Position numbers and translations under genes: made by a program | NCBI RefSeq assembly: GCF_004363955.1 | Contig: NZ_SNZR01000011.1 | Location: forward strand, 620,001-684,000 | Reading direction: 5' to 3' | DNA from: Enterovirga rhinocerotis | GTDB lineage: Bacteria > Pseudomonadota > Alphaproteobacteria > Rhizobiales > Beijerinckiaceae | Length of the DNA stretch: 64,000 nucleotides | Shown: piece by piece, positions 28,358-44,494 of the stretch | How positions within the stretch are numbered: position 1 is the first letter of the stretch | How the letters are laid out: the number at the start of each line of letters is the position of its first letter | Notes under the pieces: generated by a model | Database searches by the model: none | Seen by the model: only the letters and a program-made list of their open reading frames with translations | Told to the model about the DNA's origin: nothing

Positions 28358-28978
28358 TCAGGAGGAGGCGGCGCCGCCGCCGAAGGGCAGCATGCGCCCG
28401 AGAAGGCCGTCGTGATCGACGAAGTGATGCTTGAGGGCCGCCGCGACGTGCAGGACGACGAGCGCTGCGGCGGAATAGGCCAGGACCTCGTGGCCGAGCT
28501 TGAAGCCCGCCTCGACGGACGCGGGATCGTCCTGCGGTCCGAGGACGGGCAGATGGGGCCATTCGAACAGCCCGAAGGGCACGGTCGGCAGCCCGAGCGG
28601 GCTCGCCGAGACCATGGCCCAGCCGAGGAGAGGCACCGCGAGGGTCAGGGCATAGAGCGCGACATGCGCCGCATGGGCGCCGAAGCGCTCGATCGGGCGC
28701 ATATGGGCGGGGAGGGGAGGCGGCCGGTGGCCGAGACGCCAGCCGAGGCGTGCGAGGGTCAGCAGCAGCACGCACAGGCCGAACGCCTTGTGGAGCTGGT
28801 AGACGTCGTAGGCGACGGCCTGGCGCTGGGGATCGCGGATCGCGCCCGTCATCCACCAGCCCGAGGCGATCAGGCCGAGGACGAGGACGGCGATCGTCCA
28901 ATGGAATGCGATGGCGAGCGCCGAATAGCGCGGGCCGTGGCCCGCGCTTGTCGTTCCCGAGGCCGGAGCGGTGTTCAC
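28358..28978 (-). CDS. Cytochrome b561 family protein
   Basis: 206-residue four-helix membrane protein expected to bind two b hemes. Candidate heme ligands are His in ALAIAFHWTIAVLVL (helix 1), YDVYQLHKAFGLCVLLL (helix 2), KLGHEVLAYSAAALVVLHVA (helix 4, two histidines) and ALKHHFVDHDGLLGRM. Bacterial members move electrons between quinone and a periplasmic acceptor; E. coli CybB oxidises superoxide. It lies between two yceI genes whose products bind quinone-like lipids, a recurrent pairing. The stop of the upstream yceI and this start overlap by 4 bases. Confidence 0.92.
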   Translation of the reverse strand: MNTAPASGTTSAGHGPRYSALAIAFHWTIAVLVLGLIASGWWMTGAIRDPQRQAVAYDVYQLHKAFGLCVLLLTLARLGWRLGHRPPPLPAHMRPIERFGAHAAHVALYALTLAVPLLGWAMVSASPLGLPTVPFGLFEWPHLPVLGPQDDPASVEAGFKLGHEVLAYSAAALVVLHVAAALKHHFVDHDGLLGRMLPFGGGAASS

Positions 28979-29586
28979 GGCTGCTGGAACTCGGCCTCGA
29001 TCGCGATCGACACGTCGTCGCCGATGAAGGGGATCATGGCGTCGAGACCGAATTCAGACCGCTTGACGACCCCGGTCGCCGAGAAGCCGAGGGCGGCCTT
29101 CTTGGTCATCGGATGCTCCTTGAACGATCCGTTGAAGGTCACGTCGAGCGTGACGGGCTTCGTGACGCCCATGAAGGTCAGATCGCCCGCCATGCGGCCG
29201 GTCTTGTCGCCCGTCTTCTCGAGCTTCGTCGACACGAACTTGATCTCGGGGAATTTCGCGACCTTGAAAAAGCGGGGATCGTCGCGAAGCTCCTGGTCGA
29301 AATCCTTCGGCGTCGTGAGATCGGTCTTGACCGAGGCGGGATCGACGCTCGCGGTGAGCTTGCTCTTCGTCGGATCCTTCGGGTCGTAGGTCAGCGTGGC
29401 GTCGAGCTTCGAGAAGCGCGCCGTGTAGTTCGACAGGCCGAGATGCTTCACGCGCCAGGTCAGGCTGGCATGGCTCGGGTCGAGCCGGTAGGTCCCGGCG
29501 GGCACGTCCGAGGGCGATTGCGCGAAAGCCGGACCGGCGAGGCCGAGCGTCGCGGCCAGGAGGATGGCTTTCATCGAATGCTTCAT
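28975..29586 (-). CDS. YceI-family periplasmic protein (proximal copy)
   Basis: 203 residues with a clear signal peptide (MKHSMKAILLAATLGLAGPA, cut after AFAQ). The mature part has GTYRLDPSHASLTWRVKHLG, which is the YceI signature, then SNYTARFSKLDATLTYDPKD and MGVTKPVTLDVTFNG, and ends with FIGDDVSIAIEAEFQQP. First gene of the three-gene operon; the ATG at 29586 and one 12 bases later both give signal peptides. The upstream region is shared with the rplJ leader on the other strand. Confidence 0.92.
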   Translation of the reverse strand: MKHSMKAILLAATLGLAGPAFAQSPSDVPAGTYRLDPSHASLTWRVKHLGLSNYTARFSKLDATLTYDPKDPTKSKLTASVDPASVKTDLTTPKDFDQELRDDPRFFKVAKFPEIKFVSTKLEKTGDKTGRMAGDLTFMGVTKPVTLDVTFNGSFKEHPMTKKAALGFSATGVVKRSEFGLDAMIPFIGDDVSIAIEAEFQQP

Positions 29587-30163
29587 GATGGACCTTTCGT
29601 GATGGATGTGCGGGAGACGTCCGCACGGTCTCGGTATTCCGCTTCCCATGCCCGTCGCGGCCATGGGTGTGCTGCAACGCACCCTCGGACCCCGGCAACC
29701 GGTTCCGGGGCGCTGTCGAGACCATGGCGCGGGGGAGACCCGCAATTCCGGACTTGGCATCGCCTATGCAAGGCTATATGAGACGATTCATGTCTCTCAA
29801 TTTAAGCGGTCGGCGGTTCATTCCGAACCGGTGATCGTTTTCGCATTCCAGCCGGGTTTCCGGTTGGATGGACGGCCGGCGGACCGAGAGGTTTCCTCTT
29901 TCATCCGATCCGGCCACGTCCTGTCCGAGACTGCAGGCGCGCGAAGGGCTTCGGCCCGGAGTGCTTAATATTCGCCTGCATAGACGGGGAAGCCGAATCA
30001 CCGCCGCGGAGACGCGGCGGGTTGTAGACGGTTCGAACCATCTCGCCCAGCCTGGGGGTCTTCCAGGCGGGGTGGACAGGGCTCTCATCGTCGTTCGGGC
30101 AATCGCCCGGGCGGCATTCGTAGCCGGCGGACCGATCGATGGTCCGTCTAACGGAGTGAGCCA
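29587..30163 (+). promoter_or_regulatory. rplJ leader and divergent promoter region
   Basis: 577 bases without a credible gene. Near its left end is a small dyad GAGAC-N7-GTCTC (29780-29796) that may belong to the yceI promoter. The last 165 bases before rplJ fold into a chain of hairpins: CCGCCGC/GCGGCGG (30001-30020), GCCTGG/CCAGGC (30050-30068), CGGGC/GCCCG (30096-30109) and CGGACC/GGTCCG (30128-30146, 17 bases before the start codon). This fits an L10-leader type autoregulatory RNA, in which L10-L7/L12 binds its own mRNA, but exact homology cannot be shown by eye. Confidence 0.45.
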
Positions 30164-30682
30164 GTGGATAGAGCAGCGAAACGCGAGCTCGTCACGACGC
30201 TCAACGGCGTGTTTAGCGATACCGCCGTCGTCGTCGTGGCCCACTACAAAGGCCTCACCGTTGCCGACATGCAGAAGCTGCGCGCGCAGATGAAGCAGGC
30301 CGGCGCCACGGTGAAGGTCGCCAAGAACAGGCTCGCCAAGATCGCCCTCGAAGGCACGGACGTCGCGTCCATCGGGACCCTGATGAAGGGTCCCACCCTG
30401 ATCGCCTATTCCAGCGATCCGGTCGCGGCGCCCAAGGTCGCCGTCGACTTCGCCAAGACCAACGACAAGCTGGTCATCCTCGGCGGAGCGATGGGTACGA
30501 CCGCACTGGACCCGAACGGGGTGCGCTCGCTCGCGACGCTCCCCTCGCTCGACGAACTGCGCGGCAAGCTGGTCGGCCTCATCCAGGCCCCCGCTACCAA
30601 GCTCGCTCAGCTCGCCAACGCCCCCGCAGCGAAGCTCGCTCGGGTGTTCGGAGCCTATGCCGCGAAGGACGAGGCGGCCTGA
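30164..30682 (+). CDS. rplJ: 50S ribosomal protein L10
   Basis: 172 residues with a GTG start ([20 protein letters not shown]). The rRNA-binding N-terminal part has [20 protein letters not shown] and [16 protein letters not shown]. The C-terminal helix that carries L7/L12 dimers is [20 protein letters not shown]. It forms the ribosomal stalk and with L7/L12 normally represses its own operon. The structured leader precedes it and rplL follows after 69 bases. Confidence 0.96.
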   Translation: MDRAAKRELVTTLNGVFSDTAVVVVAHYKGLTVADMQKLRAQMKQAGATVKVAKNRLAKIALEGTDVASIGTLMKGPTLIAYSSDPVAAPKVAVDFAKTNDKLVILGGAMGTTALDPNGVRSLATLPSLDELRGKLVGLIQAPATKLAQLANAPAAKLARVFGAYAAKDEAA

Positions 30683-30751
30683 TCCCACCTCAACGCGACG
30701 CCGTGCGCTCTCGCGCGGCATCTGTTCGAACCGTTCAAGGATACCTACATT

Positions 30752-31129
30752 ATGGCTGATCTTGCGAAAATCGTTGACGATCTGTCGTCGCTGACCGTGC
30801 TCGAGGCGGCTGAGCTCGCCAAGATGCTCGAAGAGAAGTGGGGCGTGTCGGCTGCGGCCGCCGTCGCCGTCGCCGGCCCCGCCGGTGGTGGCGCTGCCGC
30901 TCCGGCCGTCGAGGAGCAGACCGAGTTCACGGTCGTTCTCGCCGCCGCCGGCGACAAGAAGATCGAGGTCATCAAGGAGGTCCGCGCGATCACCGGCCTC
31001 GGCCTCAAGGAGGCCAAGGACCTGGTCGAAGGCGCTCCGAAGCCGGTCAAGGAAGGCGTGTCGAAGGACGACGCCGCCAAGCTCAAGGCCCAGCTCGAGA
31101 AGGCTGGCGCCAAGGTGGAGCTCAAGTAA
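30752..31129 (+). CDS. rplL: 50S ribosomal protein L7/L12
   Basis: 125 residues. The N-terminal dimerisation helices are [20 protein letters not shown]. An Ala/Gly/Pro hinge (about 33-55) follows, then the factor-binding domain with [40 protein letters not shown] and the end KAGAKVELK. It recruits translation GTPases to the ribosome. A 300-base gap with palindromes separates it from rpoB. Confidence 0.97.
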   Translation: MADLAKIVDDLSSLTVLEAAELAKMLEEKWGVSAAAAVAVAGPAGGGAAAPAVEEQTEFTVVLAAAGDKKIEVIKEVRAITGLGLKEAKDLVEGAPKPVKEGVSKDDAAKLKAQLEKAGAKVELK

Positions 31130-31213
31130 GCCGACGGCGAGCTTGAGGACCATCCTCCGGCGGAGCGGAGCAGAGATCGAAAGGTCTCGCGCCGCTGCTC
31201 CGCCGCCCTCTGG

Positions 31214-31236
31214 ATGGCCGGATCGAATCCGGCCAT
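31214..31236. repeat. Palindrome in the rplL-rpoB gap
   Basis: Perfect 10-bp stem ATGGCCGGAT / ATCCGGCCAT with a CGA loop, in a gap of 300 bases (31130-31429) that also has a larger imperfect inverted repeat to its left (around 31155-31205, GGCGGAGC... with ...GCTCCGCCG). It may be a dispersed repeat, an attenuator or a processing site between L7/L12 and the polymerase genes. No T-run follows, so it is not a standard terminator. Confidence 0.6.
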
Positions 31237-31429
31237 GACGGCGGGATAGGGATAGATAAGAACGGCGGTCTCGGGCTTCGCGCCCGGGGCCGCTCCGTCG
31301 TTTCCAAATCGCGGGAACGAAACGAAACCGAGGCGGGATACCGCCGACGTCTGACCCGGCGCCCCGACGATGCTTCGAGCGAGCATTTTCCGGGGCGCCC
31401 GGCCAGACGTTTCTGAGGACGAGGGCCAA

Positions 31430-35551
<4,122 letters not shown>

Positions 35552-35557
35552 CGGGCG

Positions 35558-35658
35558 ACGCTCCGGCCGTCATTCCGGCCGGAGCGTAGCGGAGCGCCGG
35601 GACCGTCCGTCGCACGCTCTCGGAGAACGGTCCCGGGTCGCGCTCGGCGCGCCCGGGA
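35558..35658. repeat. Composite palindromic element between rpoB and rpoC
   Basis: ACGCTCCGGCC (35558-35568) pairs with GGCCGGAGCGT (35577-35587). GGGACCGT pairs with ACGGTCCC further right. The loop GTCATTCC can pair with GGGATGAC at the right end (35651-35658). The element thus folds as a clover of nested stems. It fills most of the 184-base gap inside the rpoBC transcript and looks like a mobile palindromic repeat. Confidence 0.65.
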
Positions 35659-35735
35659 TGACAGGAATTCAGGCACCACGGTGTCGCCTTTGCCGGACGG
35701 GTTTCGCCCGGCGGCGAAGGAGCGAGGAGAAGATC

Positions 35736-39935
<4,200 letters not shown>

Positions 39936-39962
39936 TCCGATCCGGCTTCGGCCGGTTCGTCG

Positions 39963-39989
39963 AAAAGGCCGCCTCCGGGCGGCCTTTTT
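39963..39989 (+). terminator. Intrinsic terminator after rpoC
   Basis: 11-bp stem AAAAGGCCGCC / GGCGGCCTTTT with a TCCG loop and a run of five T, 28 bases after the rpoC stop. It ends the polymerase transcript. Confidence 0.93.
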
Positions 39990-40187
39990 GTTGCTCGCGG
40001 CCGGCGTCGCGCCCGTCCGCAGCCTTTCACCCAACCTCCTTGCAGACGTCACGCCGCTGTTATCGGCCTGCCATACCCCGCGACGACAAGGTCGGCACTT
40101 GGACGACGGCGCCGCGACGGTTGCGTGGCGCCGTGGTCCCGGGGCCGTCCCGGCGGAGAGCCGCCTGACCTTGGGAGTTGCGAGCCG

Positions 40188-41216
40188 ATGCGCATTCTCG
40201 TCGCCACCGATGCCTGGCATCCGCAGGTGAACGGCGTCGTGCGCACGCTCACCGCGCTGCAGCGGAGCGCGGCCAAGTTCGGCACCGAGATCGTCTTCCT
40301 CTCGCCGGACGGCTTCACGACCGTTCCGCTGCCGACCTATCCGGATCTCCGCGTGGCGCTCCCCAATCCGGCCGAGATCGCGCGCCGGATCGAAGCCGCC
40401 CAGCCCGATGCGATCCACATCGCGACCGAGGGGCCGATCGGCTTCAGCGTGCGCCGCTACTGCCGTCGGCGAGGCCTGCCCTTCACGACGAGCTTCATGA
40501 CGAAGTTCCCCGAATACGTCTCGGCGCGGTTCCGGCTGCCGGAGGCGGCGAGCTACTGGCTGCTGCGCCGCTTCCACGCCGCCGCCCGCGTGACGATGGC
40601 CTCGACCGCCTCGCTCATGAGCGAGCTGCGCGGCCATGGCTTCCGCAAGCTGGGCCTCTGGACGCGCGGTGTCGACACCGACCTCTTCACGCCGAAGGCG
40701 CGTCTCCCGCTCGATCTGCCGCGGCCGATCTTCCTCAATGTCGGTCGCATCGCCGTCGAGAAGAACCTCGCCGCCTTCCTCTCGCTCGATCTGCCGGGCT
40801 CGAAGGTCGTGATCGGGGAGGGGCCTCAGCTTCCCGAGCTGAAGAGCCGCTTCCCCGACGCGCATTTCCTCGGCGCGATGGAGGGCGAGCGCCTCGCCGG
40901 CCACATCGCCGCGGCCGACGTCTTCGTCTTTCCGAGCCTCACGGACACCTTCGGCATCGTCCAGCTCGAGGCGCTCGCCTCCGGCGTGCCCGTCGCCGCC
41001 TTCCCCGTCACCGGGCCTCGCGACGTCGTGGGCGGGACGGGCGTCGGCGTGCTCGACGACGATCTCGCGGCGGCTTGCCGGGGGGCGCTCGCCATCCCGC
41101 GCCAGGCCTGCCGCGACTTTGCTCTGACGCGGTCCTGGGACCGCAGCGCGCACCAGTTCGTGCGCAACATGGGCCATGCGCTGATCCGCCCCGCGACCAT
41201 GCGGGCGGCGGCCTGA
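40188..41216 (+). CDS. Glycosyltransferase family 4 protein, probable glycolipid synthesis
   Basis: 342-residue GT-B enzyme. The N-terminus MRILVATDAWHPQVNGVVRT is the usual acceptor-domain start of the alpha-mannosyl/SqdX-like group. The C-domain shows FLNVGRIAVEKNLAAFL and the donor-binding motif VFVFPSLTDTFGIVQLEALA (E-x7-E). Relatives in Rhizobiales add sugars to diacylglycerol or phosphatidylinositol. It stands directly before a phospholipid N-methyltransferase gene and a fatty-acid-oxidation-like membrane protein, which favours a membrane glycolipid role. The sugar and acceptor are not known. Confidence 0.85.
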   Translation: MRILVATDAWHPQVNGVVRTLTALQRSAAKFGTEIVFLSPDGFTTVPLPTYPDLRVALPNPAEIARRIEAAQPDAIHIATEGPIGFSVRRYCRRRGLPFTTSFMTKFPEYVSARFRLPEAASYWLLRRFHAAARVTMASTASLMSELRGHGFRKLGLWTRGVDTDLFTPKARLPLDLPRPIFLNVGRIAVEKNLAAFLSLDLPGSKVVIGEGPQLPELKSRFPDAHFLGAMEGERLAGHIAAADVFVFPSLTDTFGIVQLEALASGVPVAAFPVTGPRDVVGGTGVGVLDDDLAAACRGALAIPRQACRDFALTRSWDRSAHQFVRNMGHALIRPATMRAAA

Positions 41217-41233
41217 ATGGGAGCGGACCTGTC

Positions 41234-41884
41234 GTGAGCATGCATACCGAAGGCGTCGCCAAGGCCTATGACCGCTGGGCGCCGATCTACGATCTCGTCT
41301 TCGGGCCGGTCTTCGCCCGGGGGCGCTCCGTCTCCGTCGAGGCCGCCGCGCGCGTCGGCGGCCGGGTGCTGGAGGTCGGTGTCGGCACCGGCATCTCGCT
41401 GGAGCAATATCCCCGCACGATGCGTGTCTTCGGCATCGACCTGTCGGATCCGATGCTCGACAAGGCGCGCCAGCGCGTGAAGGAGCAGGGCCTGCGCCAT
41501 GTCGAGGGGCTGGCCGTCGGCGATGCCGAGCGGCTCGATTTCGCCGATGACAGCTTCGATGTCGTCGTCGCCCAATATGTCGTCACGGCCGTGCCGAACC
41601 CCGAGGTCGCGCTCGACGAGTTCGTCCGCGTCGTGCGGCCCGAAGGCGAGATCATCCTGACGAGCCGCATCGGCGCCGAGACGGGCCTGCGCGGCACGAT
41701 CGAGAAGGCGCTGATGCCGATCACCGCCCGGCTCGGCTGGCGCACCGAGTTCCCCTGGTCGCGCTACGAAAGCTGGGCGCGCTCGCGCGGCATCGAGATC
41801 GTCGAGCACCGCCCGCTGCCGCCGCTCGGCCATTTCTCCCTCATCCGTTTCCGCAAGCCGAACCAAGAAAGGACAACCGCATGA
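41234..41884 (+). CDS. pmtA: SAM-dependent phospholipid N-methyltransferase (PmtA type)
   Basis: 216-residue class I methyltransferase. The N-terminus YDRWAPIYDLVFGPVFARGR is typical of bacterial PmtA, which methylates phosphatidylethanolamine to phosphatidylcholine. The SAM site is GRVLEVGVGTGISLEQYP with acidic residue in FGIDLSDPMLDKARQR; motif II is FDVVVAQYVVTAVPNPEVAL. A GTG start at 41234 is preferred because a GGAG lies 11 bases before it; the ATG six bases later is possible. Its stop overlaps the next gene by 4 bases. Methylation of PE fits the phosphatidylserine decarboxylase gene 3 kb downstream, though UbiE-like activity cannot be fully excluded. Confidence 0.82.
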   Translation: MSMHTEGVAKAYDRWAPIYDLVFGPVFARGRSVSVEAAARVGGRVLEVGVGTGISLEQYPRTMRVFGIDLSDPMLDKARQRVKEQGLRHVEGLAVGDAERLDFADDSFDVVVAQYVVTAVPNPEVALDEFVRVVRPEGEIILTSRIGAETGLRGTIEKALMPITARLGWRTEFPWSRYESWARSRGIEIVEHRPLPPLGHFSLIRFRKPNQERTTA

Positions 41885-42489
41885 CGAGCTTCCGCGAAGC
41901 CCTGCGCATCCAGCGCTGGGACGATCACCGCTACTATCACCACAGCCGGATCAACCAGGCGCTCCATCTCGTCAGTGCGATCAGCTTCATCGCGGCCTAT
42001 GTGATCGCCTTCAAGGATCTGGCCCTCGCGGCGCTGATCGGCTGGCTCTTCTCGATGACGACCCGCCAGGCCGGCCACTTCTTCTTCGAGCCGCACGAAT
42101 ACGACCACGTGAACCACGCGAGCCACGAGCACAAGGAAGAGATCAAGGTCGGCTACAACCTGTTCCGCAAGGTCATCCTGATGTCGATCTGGGTGTTCTC
42201 GCCGCTGCCGCTGCTGTTCGACCCGACCTATTTCGGCGTCTTCACCCCGGCCGCGTCGACCTGGGAACTCGTGCGCCATGTCGGCTACATCTGGTTCGCC
42301 ATCGCGCTCGGCGGTCTCGTCTTCCGCGTCGCTCAGCTCTGCGTCACCCGTGACGTGCAGACGGGCCTCGTCTGGGGCACGAAGATCCTCACCGACCCCT
42401 TCCACGACATCAAGCTGTACTGGCGCGCGCCGTTCGCCCTGATGCGCGGCGAGCTGATCGATCCGCGCGAAGGCCACAGCCACGCTTGA
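41881..42489 (+). CDS. Histidine-rich membrane protein, Mpo1/DUF962-like
   Basis: 202 residues with about four membrane segments. Two histidine clusters stand out: YYHHSRINQALHLVSAISF near residue 18 and RQAGHFFFEPHEYDHVNHAS (continuing with HEH) near 62. The first resembles FYHHNPKNVLIH of yeast Mpo1; the second resembles its GHxxFEK motif. Mpo1 is an Fe(II) dioxygenase that shortens 2-hydroxy fatty acids by one carbon. The gene is coupled to pmtA by ATGA and lies in a lipid gene group. Distant similarity read by eye; the extra C-terminal helices are not typical of Mpo1. Confidence 0.55.
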   Translation: MTSFREALRIQRWDDHRYYHHSRINQALHLVSAISFIAAYVIAFKDLALAALIGWLFSMTTRQAGHFFFEPHEYDHVNHASHEHKEEIKVGYNLFRKVILMSIWVFSPLPLLFDPTYFGVFTPAASTWELVRHVGYIWFAIALGGLVFRVAQLCVTRDVQTGLVWGTKILTDPFHDIKLYWRAPFALMRGELIDPREGHSHA

Positions 42490-42509
42490 GGCTGAGGGGC
42501 ATGGGCCCG

Positions 42510-42534
42510 GACCTCTCCCCTTGCGGGAGAGGTC
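42510..42534. repeat. Palindrome of the CCTCTCCC family
   Basis: GACCTCTCCC / GGGAGAGGTC, 10 bp with a CTTGC loop, 20 bases after the Mpo1-like gene. Same core as the element after nusG (26158). No T-run follows, so a terminator role is unclear. Confidence 0.65.
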
Positions 42535-42584
42535 GAGCGACGCCGAAGGCACTCGAGACTTGGCGCGTCATGCAGCCCGCCTTC

Positions 42585-42731
42585 ACCCTCCCCTGGAGGG
42601 GGAGGGTCGGACCGAAGGTCCGGGGTGGGGTGACGCGCGGTGGCCGCCTCGCAGAGCATCGCGGATGAGGAAGGGCGGGTTCACCCCACCCCGCCGGCTC
42701 CGCCGTCGACCCTCCCCCTCCAGGGGAGGGT
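42585..42731. repeat. Large inverted repeat of two palindromic units
   Basis: Left unit: ACCCTCCCC/GGGGAGGGT hairpin (42585-42607) then GGGGTGGGGTGA (42622-42633). Right unit: TCACCCCACCCC (42681-42692) then the ACCCTCCCC/GGGGAGGGT hairpin (42709-42731). The two units are inverted copies, a BIME-like pair filling the gap between convergent genes. Intergenic bases 42490-42745 hold nothing else. Confidence 0.75.
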
Positions 42732-42745
42732 AAGTCGCGGCTCCT

Positions 42746-44464
42746 CTACGGCGTCGGTGCCGGGCGAAGCTCCTCGCCGCGCTGCGGCCGGGACCCTGCA
42801 CCGGATCGTCCGCGCCAGGCCGCGATCGTTTCCCGCAGGATGCGGCGCCGGATGTCCTTGTTGGTGGCGAGGCCGCCGGCCCACCAGCCGTCCCGCTCCA
42901 TCCGGAGCGCGGCGGCGACGAAGCGATCCATCACGGCCGTGTAGTCGGCCTCGCCGTAGTCGAGGCTGAAGATCAGGCGACCCGTCCCGACCCAGGAAAG
43001 GGCGAGGCCTTCGGCCCGCAGATAATATTGGAACATCCAGTTGTAGCGCGAGGGACGCTCGTAGAAGATCGTCCAGATCGAGGAGAGATGCGCGACCCTG
43101 ACGGGCAGCCTCTCCTCGGCGAGGCGCTCGTTGAGCCGCGCGACCCGACCGTCCCAGCACGCATCGAGATCGCGATAGAGCGCTTGAACCTCCGGCGTCT
43201 CGAGATGGCGCAGGAAGGCATTCATCGCCGTCATCACATAGGGATGCGAGTTGAAGGTGCCGCGCGCGAAGCAGATGTCGCCGGGCCTGTCCTCGCGGAA
43301 GCGGCGCATCAGGGCCGCCTTGCCGCAGAGGACGCCGACCGGAAGCCCGCCGCCGAGCGACTTGCCGTAGGTGACGAGGTCGGCCTTCGTGCCGAAATAC
43401 TCCTGCGCGCCGCCCGCCGCGAGACGGAAGCCCACGAAGACCTCGTCGAAGATCAGCACGATGCCGCGCGCGGTGCAGACCTCGCGCAGCCGCCGCAGCC
43501 AATCGGCATAGGCCGCGCGGTCGAAGCCGGCCCGGCGCGAGCTGTCGACGAGCGAGGAATCCGCCGGCGCCCCCGCATTCGGATGGAGCGCCTGAAGCGG
43601 GTTGACGAGAACGCAGGCGACGTCGCGCCGGCCCGCGAGGACGCCGAGCGTGCGGTCCGACATCTCCGCGAGGGTGAGGGTGTCGCGGGCCGGGATCGGG
43701 TTGCCGATGCCGGGCTGCACGTCGCCCCACCAGCCGTGATAGGAGCCGCAGAAGCGGACGATCCGGCGCCGGCCGGTATGGTAGCGCGCGAGGCGCACCG
43801 CCTGCATCACGGCTTCCGTGCCGGACATGTGGAACGAGACCTCGTCGAGCCCCGAGATGGCGCGAAGCCGCGCGACGTTGTCGGCGACGACGGAATGGTA
43901 GGGGCCGAGGACGGGCCCGAGCGCATGGGCCTCGCGCTCCGCCTCGGCGAGGGCGCCCTTGTAGAACTCGTAGCCGAACAGGTTCACCCCGTAGGAGCCC
44001 GAGACGTCGTAGGCGACGTTGCCGTCGAGGTCGGTCAGGCGCGGGCCTTCGGACGAGCGCACGAAGGTGCCGAGCGGCAGGGCCTCGTTGACGAGCCGGC
44101 GATAGGGGAACGGGACCCGGTAGCGGTCCGTGAACTGGAGATCCGAGATGCCGCCGGCCGCCTCGGCGGTGAGGCGCCGCGTCGCCGTCGTCCGGTCGCG
44201 GAGCTGCTCGGACAGGCGCCGGAAGGCGAGGCGTCGTCGCTCGGCCACCTCGCCCGTCGCGTCGTCCGAGCGGAAGAAATCCTCCTCGCCGAACTCGTAG
44301 GAGGGCAGCCAGCCCGCGATGCGCTTCGCCATGCGCACATGGCCGGCGAGCGAGGGGTGCTTGGCGCGCGACAGGGCGAGCCGCCGTGCCGCCTTGGGCA
44401 CGAGGGCGGCGAGCGCCGTCGCGCCGAGGAGGGATGCGATGAGGGTGGAGGAGGCGATGGGCAT
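42746..44464 (-). CDS. Class III PLP-dependent aminotransferase (GSAM-like) with N-terminal membrane anchor
   Basis: 572 residues; glutamate-1-semialdehyde aminomutases have about 430. The first 22 residues (MPIASSTLIASLLGATALAA) are hydrophobic and look like a membrane anchor, followed by an extra domain of about 100 residues. The fold-type I core has the HMSGTEAVMQAVRLAR motif, SYHGWWGDVQ, IFDEVFVGFR (Asp340-Glu341) and Lys368 in VTYGKSLGGGLPVG, which binds PLP. The function is not haem synthesis by default, since Alphaproteobacteria use ALA synthase. Only 30 bases separate its start from the divergent psd gene. A later start at Met45 (44332) would delete the anchor and leave a gap of about 160 bases. 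Confidence 0.82.
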   Translation of the reverse strand: MPIASSTLIASLLGATALAALVPKAARRLALSRAKHPSLAGHVRMAKRIAGWLPSYEFGEEDFFRSDDATGEVAERRRLAFRRLSEQLRDRTTATRRLTAEAAGGISDLQFTDRYRVPFPYRRLVNEALPLGTFVRSSEGPRLTDLDGNVAYDVSGSYGVNLFGYEFYKGALAEAEREAHALGPVLGPYHSVVADNVARLRAISGLDEVSFHMSGTEAVMQAVRLARYHTGRRRIVRFCGSYHGWWGDVQPGIGNPIPARDTLTLAEMSDRTLGVLAGRRDVACVLVNPLQALHPNAGAPADSSLVDSSRRAGFDRAAYADWLRRLREVCTARGIVLIFDEVFVGFRLAAGGAQEYFGTKADLVTYGKSLGGGLPVGVLCGKAALMRRFREDRPGDICFARGTFNSHPYVMTAMNAFLRHLETPEVQALYRDLDACWDGRVARLNERLAEERLPVRVAHLSSIWTIFYERPSRYNWMFQYYLRAEGLALSWVGTGRLIFSLDYGEADYTAVMDRFVAAALRMERDGWWAGGLATNKDIRRRILRETIAAWRGRSGAGSRPQRGEELRPAPTP

Positions 44465-44494
44465 GACCGGGTACGCCTACGGGGCATCTAACAC

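Noticed and set aside
29606-29968. 120-codon plus-strand frame in the rplJ leader
   Set aside because: No ribosome-binding site or family; Arg/Pro-rich composition typical of non-coding GC-rich DNA.
42746-44464. Annotation as hemL
   Set aside because: Too long, with an extra domain and a membrane anchor; Alphaproteobacteria make 5-aminolevulinate by ALA synthase.
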